A DNA stretch of 52,354 nt from NCBI RefSeq assembly GCF_000331305.1, contig NZ_KB217478.1:8630979-8683332 (forward strand), in the 5' to 3' direction. The notes under the pieces are model-generated. The model saw only the letters and a program-made list of their open reading frames with translations, was not told the DNA's origin and searched no databases. The stretch comes from Calothrix sp. PCC 7103 (GTDB lineage: Bacteria; Cyanobacteriota; Cyanobacteriia; Cyanobacteriales; Nostocaceae). Positions 41,349 through 49,552 of the stretch are shown one piece after another (positions within the stretch are counted from its first letter, which is position 1; the number at the start of each line of letters is the position of its first letter). The position numbers were made by a program, and so were the translations under genes.

Positions 41349-42860
41349 ATGCTTTGCGACTATCTGGTACAAATTCTGACTGCCCGTGTGTATGATGTAG
41401 CTCAAGAAACACCACTTGATTTAGCTTCTAATCTTTCTGTGCGTCTCAATAATAAGCTACTCCTCAAACGTGAGGATATGCAGTCAGTATTTTCTTTTAA
41501 GTTGCGTGGCGCCTACAATAAGATGGTGAATTTACCACCGGATATGTTAGCACAAGGTGTAATTGCAGCATCGGCAGGAAACCATGCTCAAGGTGTGGCA
41601 CTCGGTGCCCGTCATTTAGGAACGCGAGCTATTATTGTTATGCCTGTAACTACCCCACAAGTAAAAGTTAACGCAGTAAAAGCGCGCGGAGGTGAAGTCG
41701 TTTTGCATGGCGATACTTATGATGATGCTTATGCTCATGCACGACAACTAGAGGCAGAAAAAGGCTTAACATTTATTCATCCTTTTGATGACCCAGATGT
41801 GATAGCTGGGCAAGGTACCATTGGGATGGAGATTTTACGACAATATCAGCAACCAATACACGCGATATTTGTGGCAATTGGTGGAGGTGGCTTGATATCG
41901 GGAGTTGCTGCTTATATAAAACGGTTGCGTCCAGAAATTAAGATTATTGGGGTAGAACCTGTTGATGCGGATGCGATGAACCAATCTTTAAAAGCTGGAA
42001 AGCGAGTGCGGTTGTCGCAAGTAGGGTTATTTGCTGATGGTGTCGCTGTGCGAGAAGTCGGGGAAGAAACGTTTCGGTTGTGTCAGGAATATGTAGACGA
42101 GATTATATTAGTCAATACTGACGATACTTGTGCTGCGATTAAAGATGTATTTGAAGATACACGCTCAATTGTGGAACCTGCGGGTGCTTTAGCAATAGCA
42201 GGCGCCAAAGCTTATGTAGAACGCGAGCAAATTGAAGGTCAAACTTTGATTGCTATTGCTTGTGGTGCCAATATGAACTTCGACCGTCTGCGTTTTGTTG
42301 CTGAACGTGCGGAATATGGAGAACAGCGCGAGGCAATATTCGCAGTAACTATTCCTGAACAGGCAGGAAGTTTACATAAATTCTGTGAATGTATTGGTAG
42401 ACGTAATTTAACTGAGTTTAATTATCGTATCGCTGATGAGAAAGTTGCCCACATTTTTGTAGGGATGCAAATTCAAAAGCGCGCGGATAGAGCCAAAATG
42501 GTAGAAACTTTTGAAAATTGCGGTTTCCCTACGCTAGATTTAACTGATGATGAATTTACGAAGCTACATTTACGGCACATGGTTGGTGGACGTTCACTAT
42601 TAGCACACAACGAACTATTATACAGGTTTGAATTTCCTGAACGCCCAGGCGCCTTAATGAAATTCGTTAGCTCAATGAGTCCCAACTGGAATATCAGCGT
42701 TTTCCATTACCGTAATAATGGGTCTGACTATGGGAAAATAGTAGTAGGTATACAAGTTCCACCCCAGGAAATGCAAGAATGGCAAGCATTTTTAGACACC
42801 CTTGGCTACACATACTGGGACGAAAATGATAATCCCGCTTATAAATTGTTTTTAGGGTAG
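41349..42860 (+). CDS. ilvA: Threonine ammonia-lyase, biosynthetic
   Basis: 503 residues. PLP-binding Lys in SVFSFKLRGAYNK (about 51), phosphate loop IGGGGLISG (about 176-184), PLP fold type II. Two C-terminal ACT-like regulatory domains (about 330-400 and 420-500), the long allosteric form that responds to isoleucine and valine. First step of isoleucine synthesis: threonine to 2-oxobutyrate. Its stop codon lies next to a REP-like palindrome. Confidence 0.95.
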   Translation: MLCDYLVQILTARVYDVAQETPLDLASNLSVRLNNKLLLKREDMQSVFSFKLRGAYNKMVNLPPDMLAQGVIAASAGNHAQGVALGARHLGTRAIIVMPVTTPQVKVNAVKARGGEVVLHGDTYDDAYAHARQLEAEKGLTFIHPFDDPDVIAGQGTIGMEILRQYQQPIHAIFVAIGGGGLISGVAAYIKRLRPEIKIIGVEPVDADAMNQSLKAGKRVRLSQVGLFADGVAVREVGEETFRLCQEYVDEIILVNTDDTCAAIKDVFEDTRSIVEPAGALAIAGAKAYVEREQIEGQTLIAIACGANMNFDRLRFVAERAEYGEQREAIFAVTIPEQAGSLHKFCECIGRRNLTEFNYRIADEKVAHIFVGMQIQKRADRAKMVETFENCGFPTLDLTDDEFTKLHLRHMVGGRSLLAHNELLYRFEFPERPGALMKFVSSMSPNWNISVFHYRNNGSDYGKIVVGIQVPPQEMQEWQAFLDTLGYTYWDENDNPAYKLFLG

Positions 42861-42888
42861 GTTGGGTGGAGGCTTTACGGAACCCAAC
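42861..42888. repeat. REP-like palindrome GTTGGGT...ACCCAAC, second copy
   Basis: Same arms and GGCTTT core as 33431-33458. It sits exactly between the ilvA stop and the glycosyltransferase remnant. Confidence 0.75.
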
Positions 42889-43125
42889 ACAATATTATTT
42901 GCAAAAGCTATTGATAGTATTCTCGAAAATCCAGTTTGGCGAGATAAACTAGGAGAATCTGTAAAAAAACGAGTTGCTTTTAACTTTGCTTGGGATAATG
43001 TTGCTTTAAAGCTAACTAAGCTCTACAGTCAATTAAATCAGGCGCCATCTCACTCCACAATCAGTGCTTACTATCGAAAAATACGCCATTCTGAACCAAA
43101 AGTTATTCAGCCACTAGCAAAGTAA
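42889..43125 (+). pseudogene. Glycosyltransferase family 1 C-terminal remnant
   Basis: About 79 codons: AIDSILENPVWRDKLGESVK, then VAFNFAWDNVALKLTKLYSQ. This is the extreme C terminus of GT4-type glycosyltransferases (D-x-L-x-LLxxP...W). The frame runs into the upstream repeat with only a TTG as start; the first 300 residues of the enzyme are absent. I read a deletion joining ilvA to the end of a glycosyltransferase at a REP element. Confidence 0.65.
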
Positions 43126-43151
43126 ACTTATTTTGTTTGATTTTAAAATCT

Positions 43152-43184
43152 TTGTAGAGACCCTATTTAATTCGGTCTCTACAA
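43152..43184. terminator. Hairpin TTGTAGAGACC / GGTCTCTACAA
   Basis: Eleven-base arms around an 11-base loop, followed by TTATTTTG. Same family as 43788-43815. Plausible terminator for the glycosyltransferase remnant/ilvA transcript. Confidence 0.55.
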
Positions 43185-43267
43185 TTATTTTGCTTAGAAT
43201 CAATATTTTGCCCAAGACCGTGATTTTATACGATATTTATGAGTTTAATTGTGTTTTTAGAGAAAAA

Positions 43268-43441
43268 TTAAGCATATTGTAGAAATATAAGCGTTTTTGG
43301 CGATTGACAGTTCATATCTACATGCCGCATCTGAAGTTTTTCTAAAATTTCGTCAAGGTTTTGGCAAAAATAAGGAACATCATTGGTTGCTAATGTGTCG
43401 TATGTGCCGTTATAACTAATAAAGGTGTTTTTAACAAGCAT
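43268..43441 (-). CDS. Possible small protein, 57 aa
   Basis: MLVKNTFISYNGTYDTLATN, with YFCQNLDEILEKLQMRHVD in the middle. Amino-acid composition looks protein-like, but there is no ribosome site, no partner and no recognised family. May be a remnant. The rest of the 43185-43544 gap shows nothing. Confidence 0.25.
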   Translation of the reverse strand: MLVKNTFISYNGTYDTLATNDVPYFCQNLDEILEKLQMRHVDMNCQSPKTLIFLQYA

Positions 43442-43544
43442 CTATCTATCGACTGAACTTATCGTGTTCCTGTAATTATTTTTATGGTTCTCAGGCGCCG
43501 TGTCTGTATTAAATGTAATTAAAAATACAAAGTTAGAGGAACCA

Positions 43545-43784
43545 ATGACTGTAAATCAAAGTGAAAAACGTCTCCTGTTATTTGTAACTTGCTGTGCAAT
43601 GGCAGGGTTAGTAGTGGGTGGAGTATCAGGTTTTACGAATAAGCCTAGTTGTGATGATAATCATATCAGTCAATGTTTGACAGAAGATACATTATATAGA
43701 ACTGTTAAGGGTATGACGACTGGATTGGGTGGAGGAGTTGGCGCCGCGTTTGCTATCCATGTTGGGATGGGTTATAAAGATTGA
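43545..43784 (+). CDS. Small membrane protein, 79 aa
   Basis: I start at ATG 43545 (MTVNQSEKRLLLFVTCCAMA) because AGAGGA precedes it; a GTG at 43500 is open but lacks a site. Two hydrophobic segments (about 9-29, and a Gly-rich one at about 55-73, TTGLGGGVGAAFAIHVGMG) flank a short loop with two Cys (SCDDNHISQC). Family not recognised. Followed directly by a strong hairpin. Confidence 0.6.
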   Translation: MTVNQSEKRLLLFVTCCAMAGLVVGGVSGFTNKPSCDDNHISQCLTEDTLYRTVKGMTTGLGGGVGAAFAIHVGMGYKD

Positions 43785-43787
43785 TGA

Positions 43788-43815
43788 GTAGAGACGTGAT
43801 TAATCACGTCTCTAC
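43788..43815 (+). terminator. Perfect hairpin GTAGAGACGTGATT...
   Basis: 28-base perfect palindrome with arms GTAGAGACGTGATT and complement, followed by ATTTTG. One of the commonest cyanobacterial spacer repeats; here between convergent genes (small membrane protein and nitroreductase) where it can end both transcripts. Confidence 0.65.
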
Positions 43816-43829
43816 ATTTTGATTTGATA

Positions 43830-44489
43830 TTAATCTATATATTGCACGACATCTTGTGTCTCGAATCTAATTTTGGGTCTTTCTGCACTTTTGTCTTCAA
43901 CAGAACGATACCCAGCAGGACACACTACAACGGCAGCGTACCCTTGTTCTGGTAATCTTAGTACCTCGTCATATTTTGAAGGTATAAATCCTTCCATTGG
44001 ACAAGTATCAATACCTAATAATGCGGCAGTGGTCATAAATTGTCCTAATGCGATGTAGACTTGTCGGGTTGACCACTCGTTTAAATCAAGAGGATATGGA
44101 GGTTTTTCCATAAATCCTTTGATGACTCCAGCAAATTTTGCCAAGTTTTCTACTGGTACTTGCTGAACTTCTGCCATTCGCGCGACGTAACGGTCTACAT
44201 ATGCTGCGTCTATATCTTTTTTAATCGCAAATACTACTAAGTGCGATGCATCTACTACTTGCGCTTGCCCCCACGAATGTGGTAATAGCTGCTGACGTAT
44301 TTCTTGGTTGTTGACTACAAAAAATTTCCAAGGCTGTAGTCCAAACGATGATGGTGCCAGTACCATACTTTGCTCTAGTACTTTCCACACATCACTGGGA
44401 ATTTTTTTGTCTGCATCGAATTTTTTGGTAGCGTAACGCCATTTCAGTTGCTCTAACACCGTTTCAGGCGCCGATACTGTGGTAATCAT
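43830..44489 (-). CDS. NAD(P)H-dependent nitroreductase family protein
   Basis: 219 residues from ATG 44489; a TTG two codons earlier is unlikely. FMN contacts: WRYATKKFDADKKIP near the N terminus, VLAPSSFGLQPWKFFVV (about 48-64) and the C-terminal VVCPAGYRSVEDKSAERPK. Dimeric flavoprotein fold (NfsB/YfkO-like). Substrate unknown. Thirty-seven bases downstream of the histidine kinase on the same strand, so perhaps co-transcribed. Confidence 0.9.
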   Translation of the reverse strand: MITTVSAPETVLEQLKWRYATKKFDADKKIPSDVWKVLEQSMVLAPSSFGLQPWKFFVVNNQEIRQQLLPHSWGQAQVVDASHLVVFAIKKDIDAAYVDRYVARMAEVQQVPVENLAKFAGVIKGFMEKPPYPLDLNEWSTRQVYIALGQFMTTAALLGIDTCPMEGFIPSKYDEVLRLPEQGYAAVVVCPAGYRSVEDKSAERPKIRFETQDVVQYID

Positions 44490-44526
44490 ACACAATAATC
44501 ACGATAGTTCCTTACTAACTATAACG

Positions 44527-45717
44527 TTACGTATCCAATATTTTAATCGGAAATATGACCTCAAAGGTTGAGCCTTTGTTGATTTCGGATGTAACTGCTA
44601 TTTTTCCTTGCAGCAGTTCTACTAGCCTTGTTACAATCGCTAGCCCTAATCCGGTACTGTTGGGAGGGTACGATTTATCTTCGCGGTTAACACGGTAATA
44701 TGGTTCAAATATTTTTGTTTGGTCTTCTTTGCTTATTCCAATTCCAGTGTCAATTATTGCTAATCTCCATTTTTCACTGTTTAATTGTTCACAGTTAATT
44801 TTTATACTTCCTGATTCGGTATAGCGAATTGCGTTGCTTACTAGATTGGTAATTATTTGTTGTAATTGTAATGAGTCTGTAATAACTTCAATTGGCGCCT
44901 TACAATCTACTCTTATTGTCAGATTTTTAGTACGCGCGAGAGGTTCCATCATTTCGTGAACGTTTTTAATAATTTCGCACACATTCGTAGGTGCAGTTTT
45001 GACTTTCAGCTTTCCAGCATCAAACCGCGAAATCTCTAATACGTTGTTGATAAGGCGAAGTAGTTGTCTTCCATTGTTGAGTATATGCTCAATATGCGCT
45101 AAGTTATTATACTTTTCTCTAACTTCGGGTGGTTGTTGCTGTACACGCAAAAATAAATCTGAATACCCAATTATAGAAGTTAAGGGATTTTTTAATTCGT
45201 GTGCTAAAAATGAAACGTTGTCTTGATTTGCACGTACTAAACGATTCAATTCTTCGTTATTTAATTTAAGTTGACTTTGCAACTGTTCTAATTCATGTAA
45301 CCGCTCGCTTACGTAACTCTTGAAACATTGAGCTACCGCTTCATCTATTACTGCATCAATTATTCGTACCGCGCGAATCGCTTTTATAGTGTTTATACTT
45401 GCTAAATCTTTCTCCAAGGTATCAAATATTACTGTTTTCAATAAATGATATTCCCTTGCAATTTCTGATGGGTCATATCCTTGTCTTGCTCTAAGAACAC
45501 CATGTTGTAAACTAGCTTTAACAATCGTTTGAATATCATTATCGTGAGATTCCACTAGTACATATGACATCGCCTTGAGTACGTCAGGGAGATGGTCAAT
45601 TATAGCGCTCGAACGCAATTTATCACCACTGGTGATCTGTCTGTCCTTACGGACTTCTGCCACCCATTCATTTGTAATTGCATTGGTCTTTTCTCGCAAA
45701 AGCTTACTAACATTCAT
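44527..45717 (-). CDS. Soluble sensor histidine kinase with RsbRD-type N terminus
   Basis: 396 residues, no membrane helix. Residues about 1-140 are an all-helical RsbR_N/RsbRD-like sensor (ITNEWVAEVRKDRQI; GYDPSEIAREYHLL). A short coiled coil leads into HisKA with FLAHELKNPLTSIIGYSD (His about 171) and HATPase_c with LVSNAIRY, DTGIGISKEDQ and STGLGLAIVTRL. No response regulator adjoins it, so the partner is unknown. Confidence 0.9.
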   Translation of the reverse strand: MNVSKLLREKTNAITNEWVAEVRKDRQITSGDKLRSSAIIDHLPDVLKAMSYVLVESHDNDIQTIVKASLQHGVLRARQGYDPSEIAREYHLLKTVIFDTLEKDLASINTIKAIRAVRIIDAVIDEAVAQCFKSYVSERLHELEQLQSQLKLNNEELNRLVRANQDNVSFLAHELKNPLTSIIGYSDLFLRVQQQPPEVREKYNNLAHIEHILNNGRQLLRLINNVLEISRFDAGKLKVKTAPTNVCEIIKNVHEMMEPLARTKNLTIRVDCKAPIEVITDSLQLQQIITNLVSNAIRYTESGSIKINCEQLNSEKWRLAIIDTGIGISKEDQTKIFEPYYRVNREDKSYPPNSTGLGLAIVTRLVELLQGKIAVTSEINKGSTFEVIFPIKILDT

Positions 45718-46041
45718 TATTTATTCTTAAAATTGAGAATAATATTATTTTTATTGCAATTATTTTAGCTGTGTAACTGTCATTAGCAATAAATAAAAAA
45801 TATTTTATCTATCTTAAGGAGTAATTAGAACAGTCTTTAACTAAGTTAATGTGAATTAAGAGCTATGCAGCGATAAGTAATGCTAATCCCAAAGGTAGAT
45901 AGGTATACAGTAGTATTGATGTTAAAATTGATATGTTAGAGTAAGTCAGCCTAATTCGACAATATAAATTATACGAGTCAAGACTAAGTATATAAAAAAA
46001 TTGTCGGAACGGAGGAACCAATTTTGGGGCGTACCTTTTTA
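45718..46041. other. Spacer between histidine kinase and ABC importer
   Basis: AT-rich, no gene seen. Contains the leftward kinase promoter region; no symmetric operator recognised. Confidence 0.5.
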
Positions 46042-46107
46042 AAGTGCTGAGTAGAAAGTGCTGAGTTCTGAGTAATAGTTAACTCAGCACTCAGTACTCG
46101 GAACTTT
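46042..46107. repeat. Inverted CTCAGCA heptamer repeat
   Basis: AAGTGCTGAGTAGAAAGTGC and further GCTGAGT units on the left, ACTCAGCACTCAGTACTC on the right, forming a long imperfect hairpin. Same heptamer as at 5950-5976. Confidence 0.7.
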
Positions 46108-46114
46108 TAACTTT

Positions 46115-46200
46115 AAAGAGGGGAGTATCTCTCAACTCTAGCCCGTCAGCTAACTTCGTAGGCATTGAGAGGAAACTGAAAAGATAGCACTACATTATAT
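46115..46200 (+). promoter_or_regulatory. Structured leader, possible yybP-ykoY (manganese) riboswitch-like element
   Basis: GGGGAGTAT at 46120 and CGTCAGC at 46144 resemble the two conserved loops of yybP-ykoY RNAs. CTCTCAA (46129-46135) can pair with TTGAGAG (46165-46171), and GTATCT with AGATAGC downstream. It lies 85-165 bases before the ABC permease start. The resemblance is from memory of the family consensus and the stem order is not fully canonical, so this is a candidate only. An orphan left from a lost gene is possible. Confidence 0.4.
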
Positions 46201-46282
46201 TTTTGTAGCAATCTTAATCAGGTATCCTCATCTGGTACTGCTCGGATTTTTTGTACCTACTAAAATCTGTTGAGGTTGCTCT

Positions 46283-47122
46283 GTGATATTCCAATTAAAT
46301 TTAGCAGCAATTGTGGCGGTTGCTGGGCAAGCGGTATGGCGCCGTTCTAAACCCTTCATTTTACGCGATAGTCTTCTGCTGCCTTGTTTGGGGTTTTTGG
46401 GGGTCATTTTGTTATGGTGGCTAATTGCAATTTTAAACCCCCAACTAATGCCAACTCCAGCAGAGGCATTAGTTGCAAATCTTGACTATATAATGAATCC
46501 TTTTTTTGAACGCGGCCCTGGTAACTTGGGAATCGGTTGGTTACTAATAGCTAGTTTGCGTCGCGTGTTAATCGGATTTGGACTAGGTGCCTTAGTTGCG
46601 ATTCCTATCGGGTTTTTAGTTGGTATGTCCAAGCAAGCGATGATGGCACTTAATCCTGTCATTCAAATCTTTAAACCTGTATCACCTTTGGCTTGGCTAC
46701 CAATTTCTCTGGCTATTTTCAATCTTGCAGACCCATCAGCGATTTTCGTAATTTTCATTACTTCGCTTTGGCCTACTATCATTAATACAGCTTTGGGAGT
46801 ATCGAGTGTTCCTAAAGACTACATTGATGTCGCGCGAGTTATAGAAATGCCGCGTTGGCGCCGAATCATCAAAATCATCCTACCTGCAAGTTTGCCTTAT
46901 ATTTTTACGGGTTTACGTATCAGCTTGGGGATCGCTTGGCTTGTAATTGTGGCAGTAGAAATGTTAACAGGTGGTGTTGGGATTGGTTTTTTTGTGTGGG
47001 ACGAATGGAGTCGTCTGAATTTAAACTCTGTTTTTCTGGCAGTGTTTGTAATAGGTTTAACTGGACTATTACTTGATTACGCTGTTGGCAAACTCCAAGA
47101 ATTTGTTACTCATCGTAAATAG
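46283..47122 (+). CDS. ABC importer permease, NrtB type
   Basis: 279 residues from a GTG with GAGG eight bases upstream. Six or so membrane helices; the ATPase-contact EAA loop reads VARVIEMPRWRRIIKIILPA (about 185-204). WWLIAILNPQLMPTPAEA is the conserved N-terminal block of the nitrate/cyanate/bicarbonate permeases NrtB/CynB/CmpB. First gene of a three-gene operon with a binding protein (12-base gap) and ATPase. The substrate cannot be fixed between nitrate, cyanate, bicarbonate or sulfonate-like anions. Confidence 0.88.
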   Translation: MIFQLNLAAIVAVAGQAVWRRSKPFILRDSLLLPCLGFLGVILLWWLIAILNPQLMPTPAEALVANLDYIMNPFFERGPGNLGIGWLLIASLRRVLIGFGLGALVAIPIGFLVGMSKQAMMALNPVIQIFKPVSPLAWLPISLAIFNLADPSAIFVIFITSLWPTIINTALGVSSVPKDYIDVARVIEMPRWRRIIKIILPASLPYIFTGLRISLGIAWLVIVAVEMLTGGVGIGFFVWDEWSRLNLNSVFLAVFVIGLTGLLLDYAVGKLQEFVTHRK

Positions 47123-47134
47123 GAATTTAAAAGT

Positions 47135-48544
47135 ATGAGTAACATAAATAATAATTGGACGCGGCGCCATTTTATCCAAGGTATAGGAGCAACCGCAGCA
47201 GGTAGTGTGCTGTCGTCTTGTGCTGTGAACGCAAACCGGGCGCCACGCGGTTTGTCGAAGCAGGCATTAGAAATTGAACAAGTTGTTAATCCTAAAACTC
47301 TCGAAAAACCAAATCTAACTGTGGGTTATGTACCAGTAAACGACTGTGCGCCATTTGCTATCGCGTGGGAAAAAGGATTTTTTCGTAAGTATGGCTTAAA
47401 TGTAACCCTTAGTCGTGAAGCTAGCTGGGGAACATCGCGCGATGGAATCATTTTTGGACGTTTGGATGCTTCTCCTGTTGTATGCGGTGCCGTAACAAAC
47501 GCTCGTACAGGTGCAGAAGGCGCCCGTCATGCTCCATTATGTGCAGCAATGACAATTCACCGTCACGGCAATGCTTTAACTATGAATAAAGCAATGTGGC
47601 AAGCTGGGTTGCGACCTTGGAAAGATTATAACGGCGATTTAGAAACGTTTGGACGTGATTTCCGCAATTACTTCGATAAACTACCCTCTGAAAAGCGCGT
47701 TTGGGCAGTTGTACTGAGTTCAGCTATATACGAATATTTTGTTCGTTACTTAGCTGCGGCTGCGGGAGTGGCGCCAGATGAAGAGTTTCGGATTATAATT
47801 GTCCCCCCACCGCAAATGGTAGTAAATATGCGAATTGGAGCAATGCAGGGTTATATGGTGGCAGAACCCTGGAATACAAGGGCAATAGTTGGTAACGAAG
47901 GTATTGGTTTTACGTTTGCTCAAGGACGCGAAATATGGCATGGACACCCAGATAGGTTACTTGCTGTAATGGAGTCATTTATTAAAGAAAATCCCAAAAC
48001 TTATCGGTCGCTAGTTAAAGCAATGATTGAAGCTTGTCGGTACTGTGGCGACCCCAAAAATCATGAAGAAGTCACAAAAATTATCTCTGACCGCTCATTT
48101 ACAGGCGCCAAACCCAAACTAACTCGTGCGGGAATCGTAGGAGAATACAATTATGGTGGTTTTGACGGGAATAAACGTATAGTATCATCACCGGAAACAA
48201 CAATATTTTTTGATTTACCAGCTTCTTTAGCGCGTATTCCTAATGACCATTCAACATTTATGTGGCAATCTGAAAGCTTATGGTTAATGACACAGGCTAC
48301 AAGATGGGGACAAAATAAAGGATTTCCCAAAGATGCCGAACTGCTAGCGCGCAAAGCATGGCGAACAGACTTGTATCGTGAAATTGCAGTAGAAATGGGT
48401 ATTGAATCACCAAAAGAAGATTACAAAATCGAGCTTGCTGATAATTTCATTGACAAAAAACCATTTGACCCCAGCGACCCTATAGGATATCTCAAAAGTT
48501 TTCAAATTCGCGCAAACTGTCCTCAGTCCTTCTTCATGTCCTAA
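47135..48544 (+). CDS. ABC importer substrate-binding protein, NrtA/CmpA family
   Basis: 469 residues. Twin-arginine signal (NWTRRHFIQGIGATAAG) followed by a lipobox-like LSSC at about 26-29, so a Tat-exported lipoprotein. Binding domain with LTVGYVPVNDCAPFAIAWEK and MVAEPWNTRAIV, as in NrtA and CmpA. The family usually presents Trp, Gln and Lys to nitrate; these cannot be aligned with certainty by eye. Gene order permease, binding protein, ATPase differs from the usual nrtABCD order, and no NrtC-type fused ATPase is present. Confidence 0.9.
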   Translation: MSNINNNWTRRHFIQGIGATAAGSVLSSCAVNANRAPRGLSKQALEIEQVVNPKTLEKPNLTVGYVPVNDCAPFAIAWEKGFFRKYGLNVTLSREASWGTSRDGIIFGRLDASPVVCGAVTNARTGAEGARHAPLCAAMTIHRHGNALTMNKAMWQAGLRPWKDYNGDLETFGRDFRNYFDKLPSEKRVWAVVLSSAIYEYFVRYLAAAAGVAPDEEFRIIIVPPPQMVVNMRIGAMQGYMVAEPWNTRAIVGNEGIGFTFAQGREIWHGHPDRLLAVMESFIKENPKTYRSLVKAMIEACRYCGDPKNHEEVTKIISDRSFTGAKPKLTRAGIVGEYNYGGFDGNKRIVSSPETTIFFDLPASLARIPNDHSTFMWQSESLWLMTQATRWGQNKGFPKDAELLARKAWRTDLYREIAVEMGIESPKEDYKIELADNFIDKKPFDPSDPIGYLKSFQIRANCPQSFFMS

Positions 48545-48575
48545 TTAGTACACTATCTTCGTATATAGGTATACA

Positions 48576-49412
48576 ATGAAATCTACCATTTACCCAACAA
48601 GTGACCAGGAGTCAAGTTTGAATAGTCCTGCATTTTTGGAAGTAATCAATTTACGTAAGTCTTATCGCAAGCAAGATGGCAGTGAGTTTGTAGTGCTAGA
48701 TAACGTTAATCTTACGATTGGCGAAAATGAATATATTTCTGTAATTGGGCATTCGGGATGTGGTAAATCTACACTGCTTAAAATCGTGGCAGGTTTAGAA
48801 AAAGCTACTGCTGGGCGAGTGTTACTTGATGGCAAAGAAATCCGTAAACCCGGCGCCGAAAGAATGATGGTGTTTCAGCAATACTCATTATTACCTTGGT
48901 TAACTGTGCGGGAAAATATTCGTTTAGCAATAGATGAGGTATTAAAAAATGCCAATCGTGCGGAGAAAGTCAGTATTGTTAACGAGCATTTGGCAATGGT
49001 AAATTTGACTGCTGCCGCCGATAAATACCCTGATGAATTATCGGGAGGGATGAAACAGCGTGTAGGTATAGCGCGCGCATTGGCAATTCGTCCGAAAATG
49101 CTGTTAATGGACGAGCCATTTGGCGCCTTAGATGCATTAACACGCGGTAAATTACAGCGTCAAGTGTTAGATATCTGGGAAAATAACAAACAAGCGGTAA
49201 TGATGATTACTCATGATGTAGATGAAGCTATCTACATGTCTGACCGCATTGTTCTTATGACTAATGGGCCTAGTGCTAATATCGGTGAAATTTTAGATGT
49301 ACCCTTCTCTCATCCCAGAAATTTAGCCGAAATGCGAAACTCAAAAGAGTATTATGAACTTCGTAACTATGCTCTTAATTTCCTTGAAAAAAACTTTACA
49401 GCAGATGATTAG
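48576..49412 (+). CDS. ABC importer ATPase, NrtD type
   Basis: 278 residues. Walker A GHSGCGKSTLL, Q-loop VFQQYSLLPWLTV, signature LSGGMKQRVGIARAL, Walker B LLMDEPFGALDAL, switch His in MITHDVDEAIYMSD. SsuB/TauB/NrtD clade by the WLTVRENI and FGALDALTR features. Ends the importer operon; a hairpin terminator follows. Confidence 0.93.
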   Translation: MKSTIYPTSDQESSLNSPAFLEVINLRKSYRKQDGSEFVVLDNVNLTIGENEYISVIGHSGCGKSTLLKIVAGLEKATAGRVLLDGKEIRKPGAERMMVFQQYSLLPWLTVRENIRLAIDEVLKNANRAEKVSIVNEHLAMVNLTAAADKYPDELSGGMKQRVGIARALAIRPKMLLMDEPFGALDALTRGKLQRQVLDIWENNKQAVMMITHDVDEAIYMSDRIVLMTNGPSANIGEILDVPFSHPRNLAEMRNSKEYYELRNYALNFLEKNFTADD

Positions 49413-49462
49413 TTCAAATTTTAAATGTCATCAAAATTAAAAAAAGGCAAAAAGTGCAAAAC

Positions 49463-49489
49463 AACTACCTTGAATAGGTAGTTTTTTTT
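49463..49489 (+). terminator. Importer operon terminator
   Basis: AACTACCT, loop TGAAT, AGGTAGTT and a run of eight or nine T. Classic intrinsic terminator 50 bases after the ATPase stop. Confidence 0.9.
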
Positions 49490-49552
49490 AACTAATATGA
49501 GACCATCTTCTTAGAGATTCTCATAAATTTGATACTTAATTAGGGGTATTCG

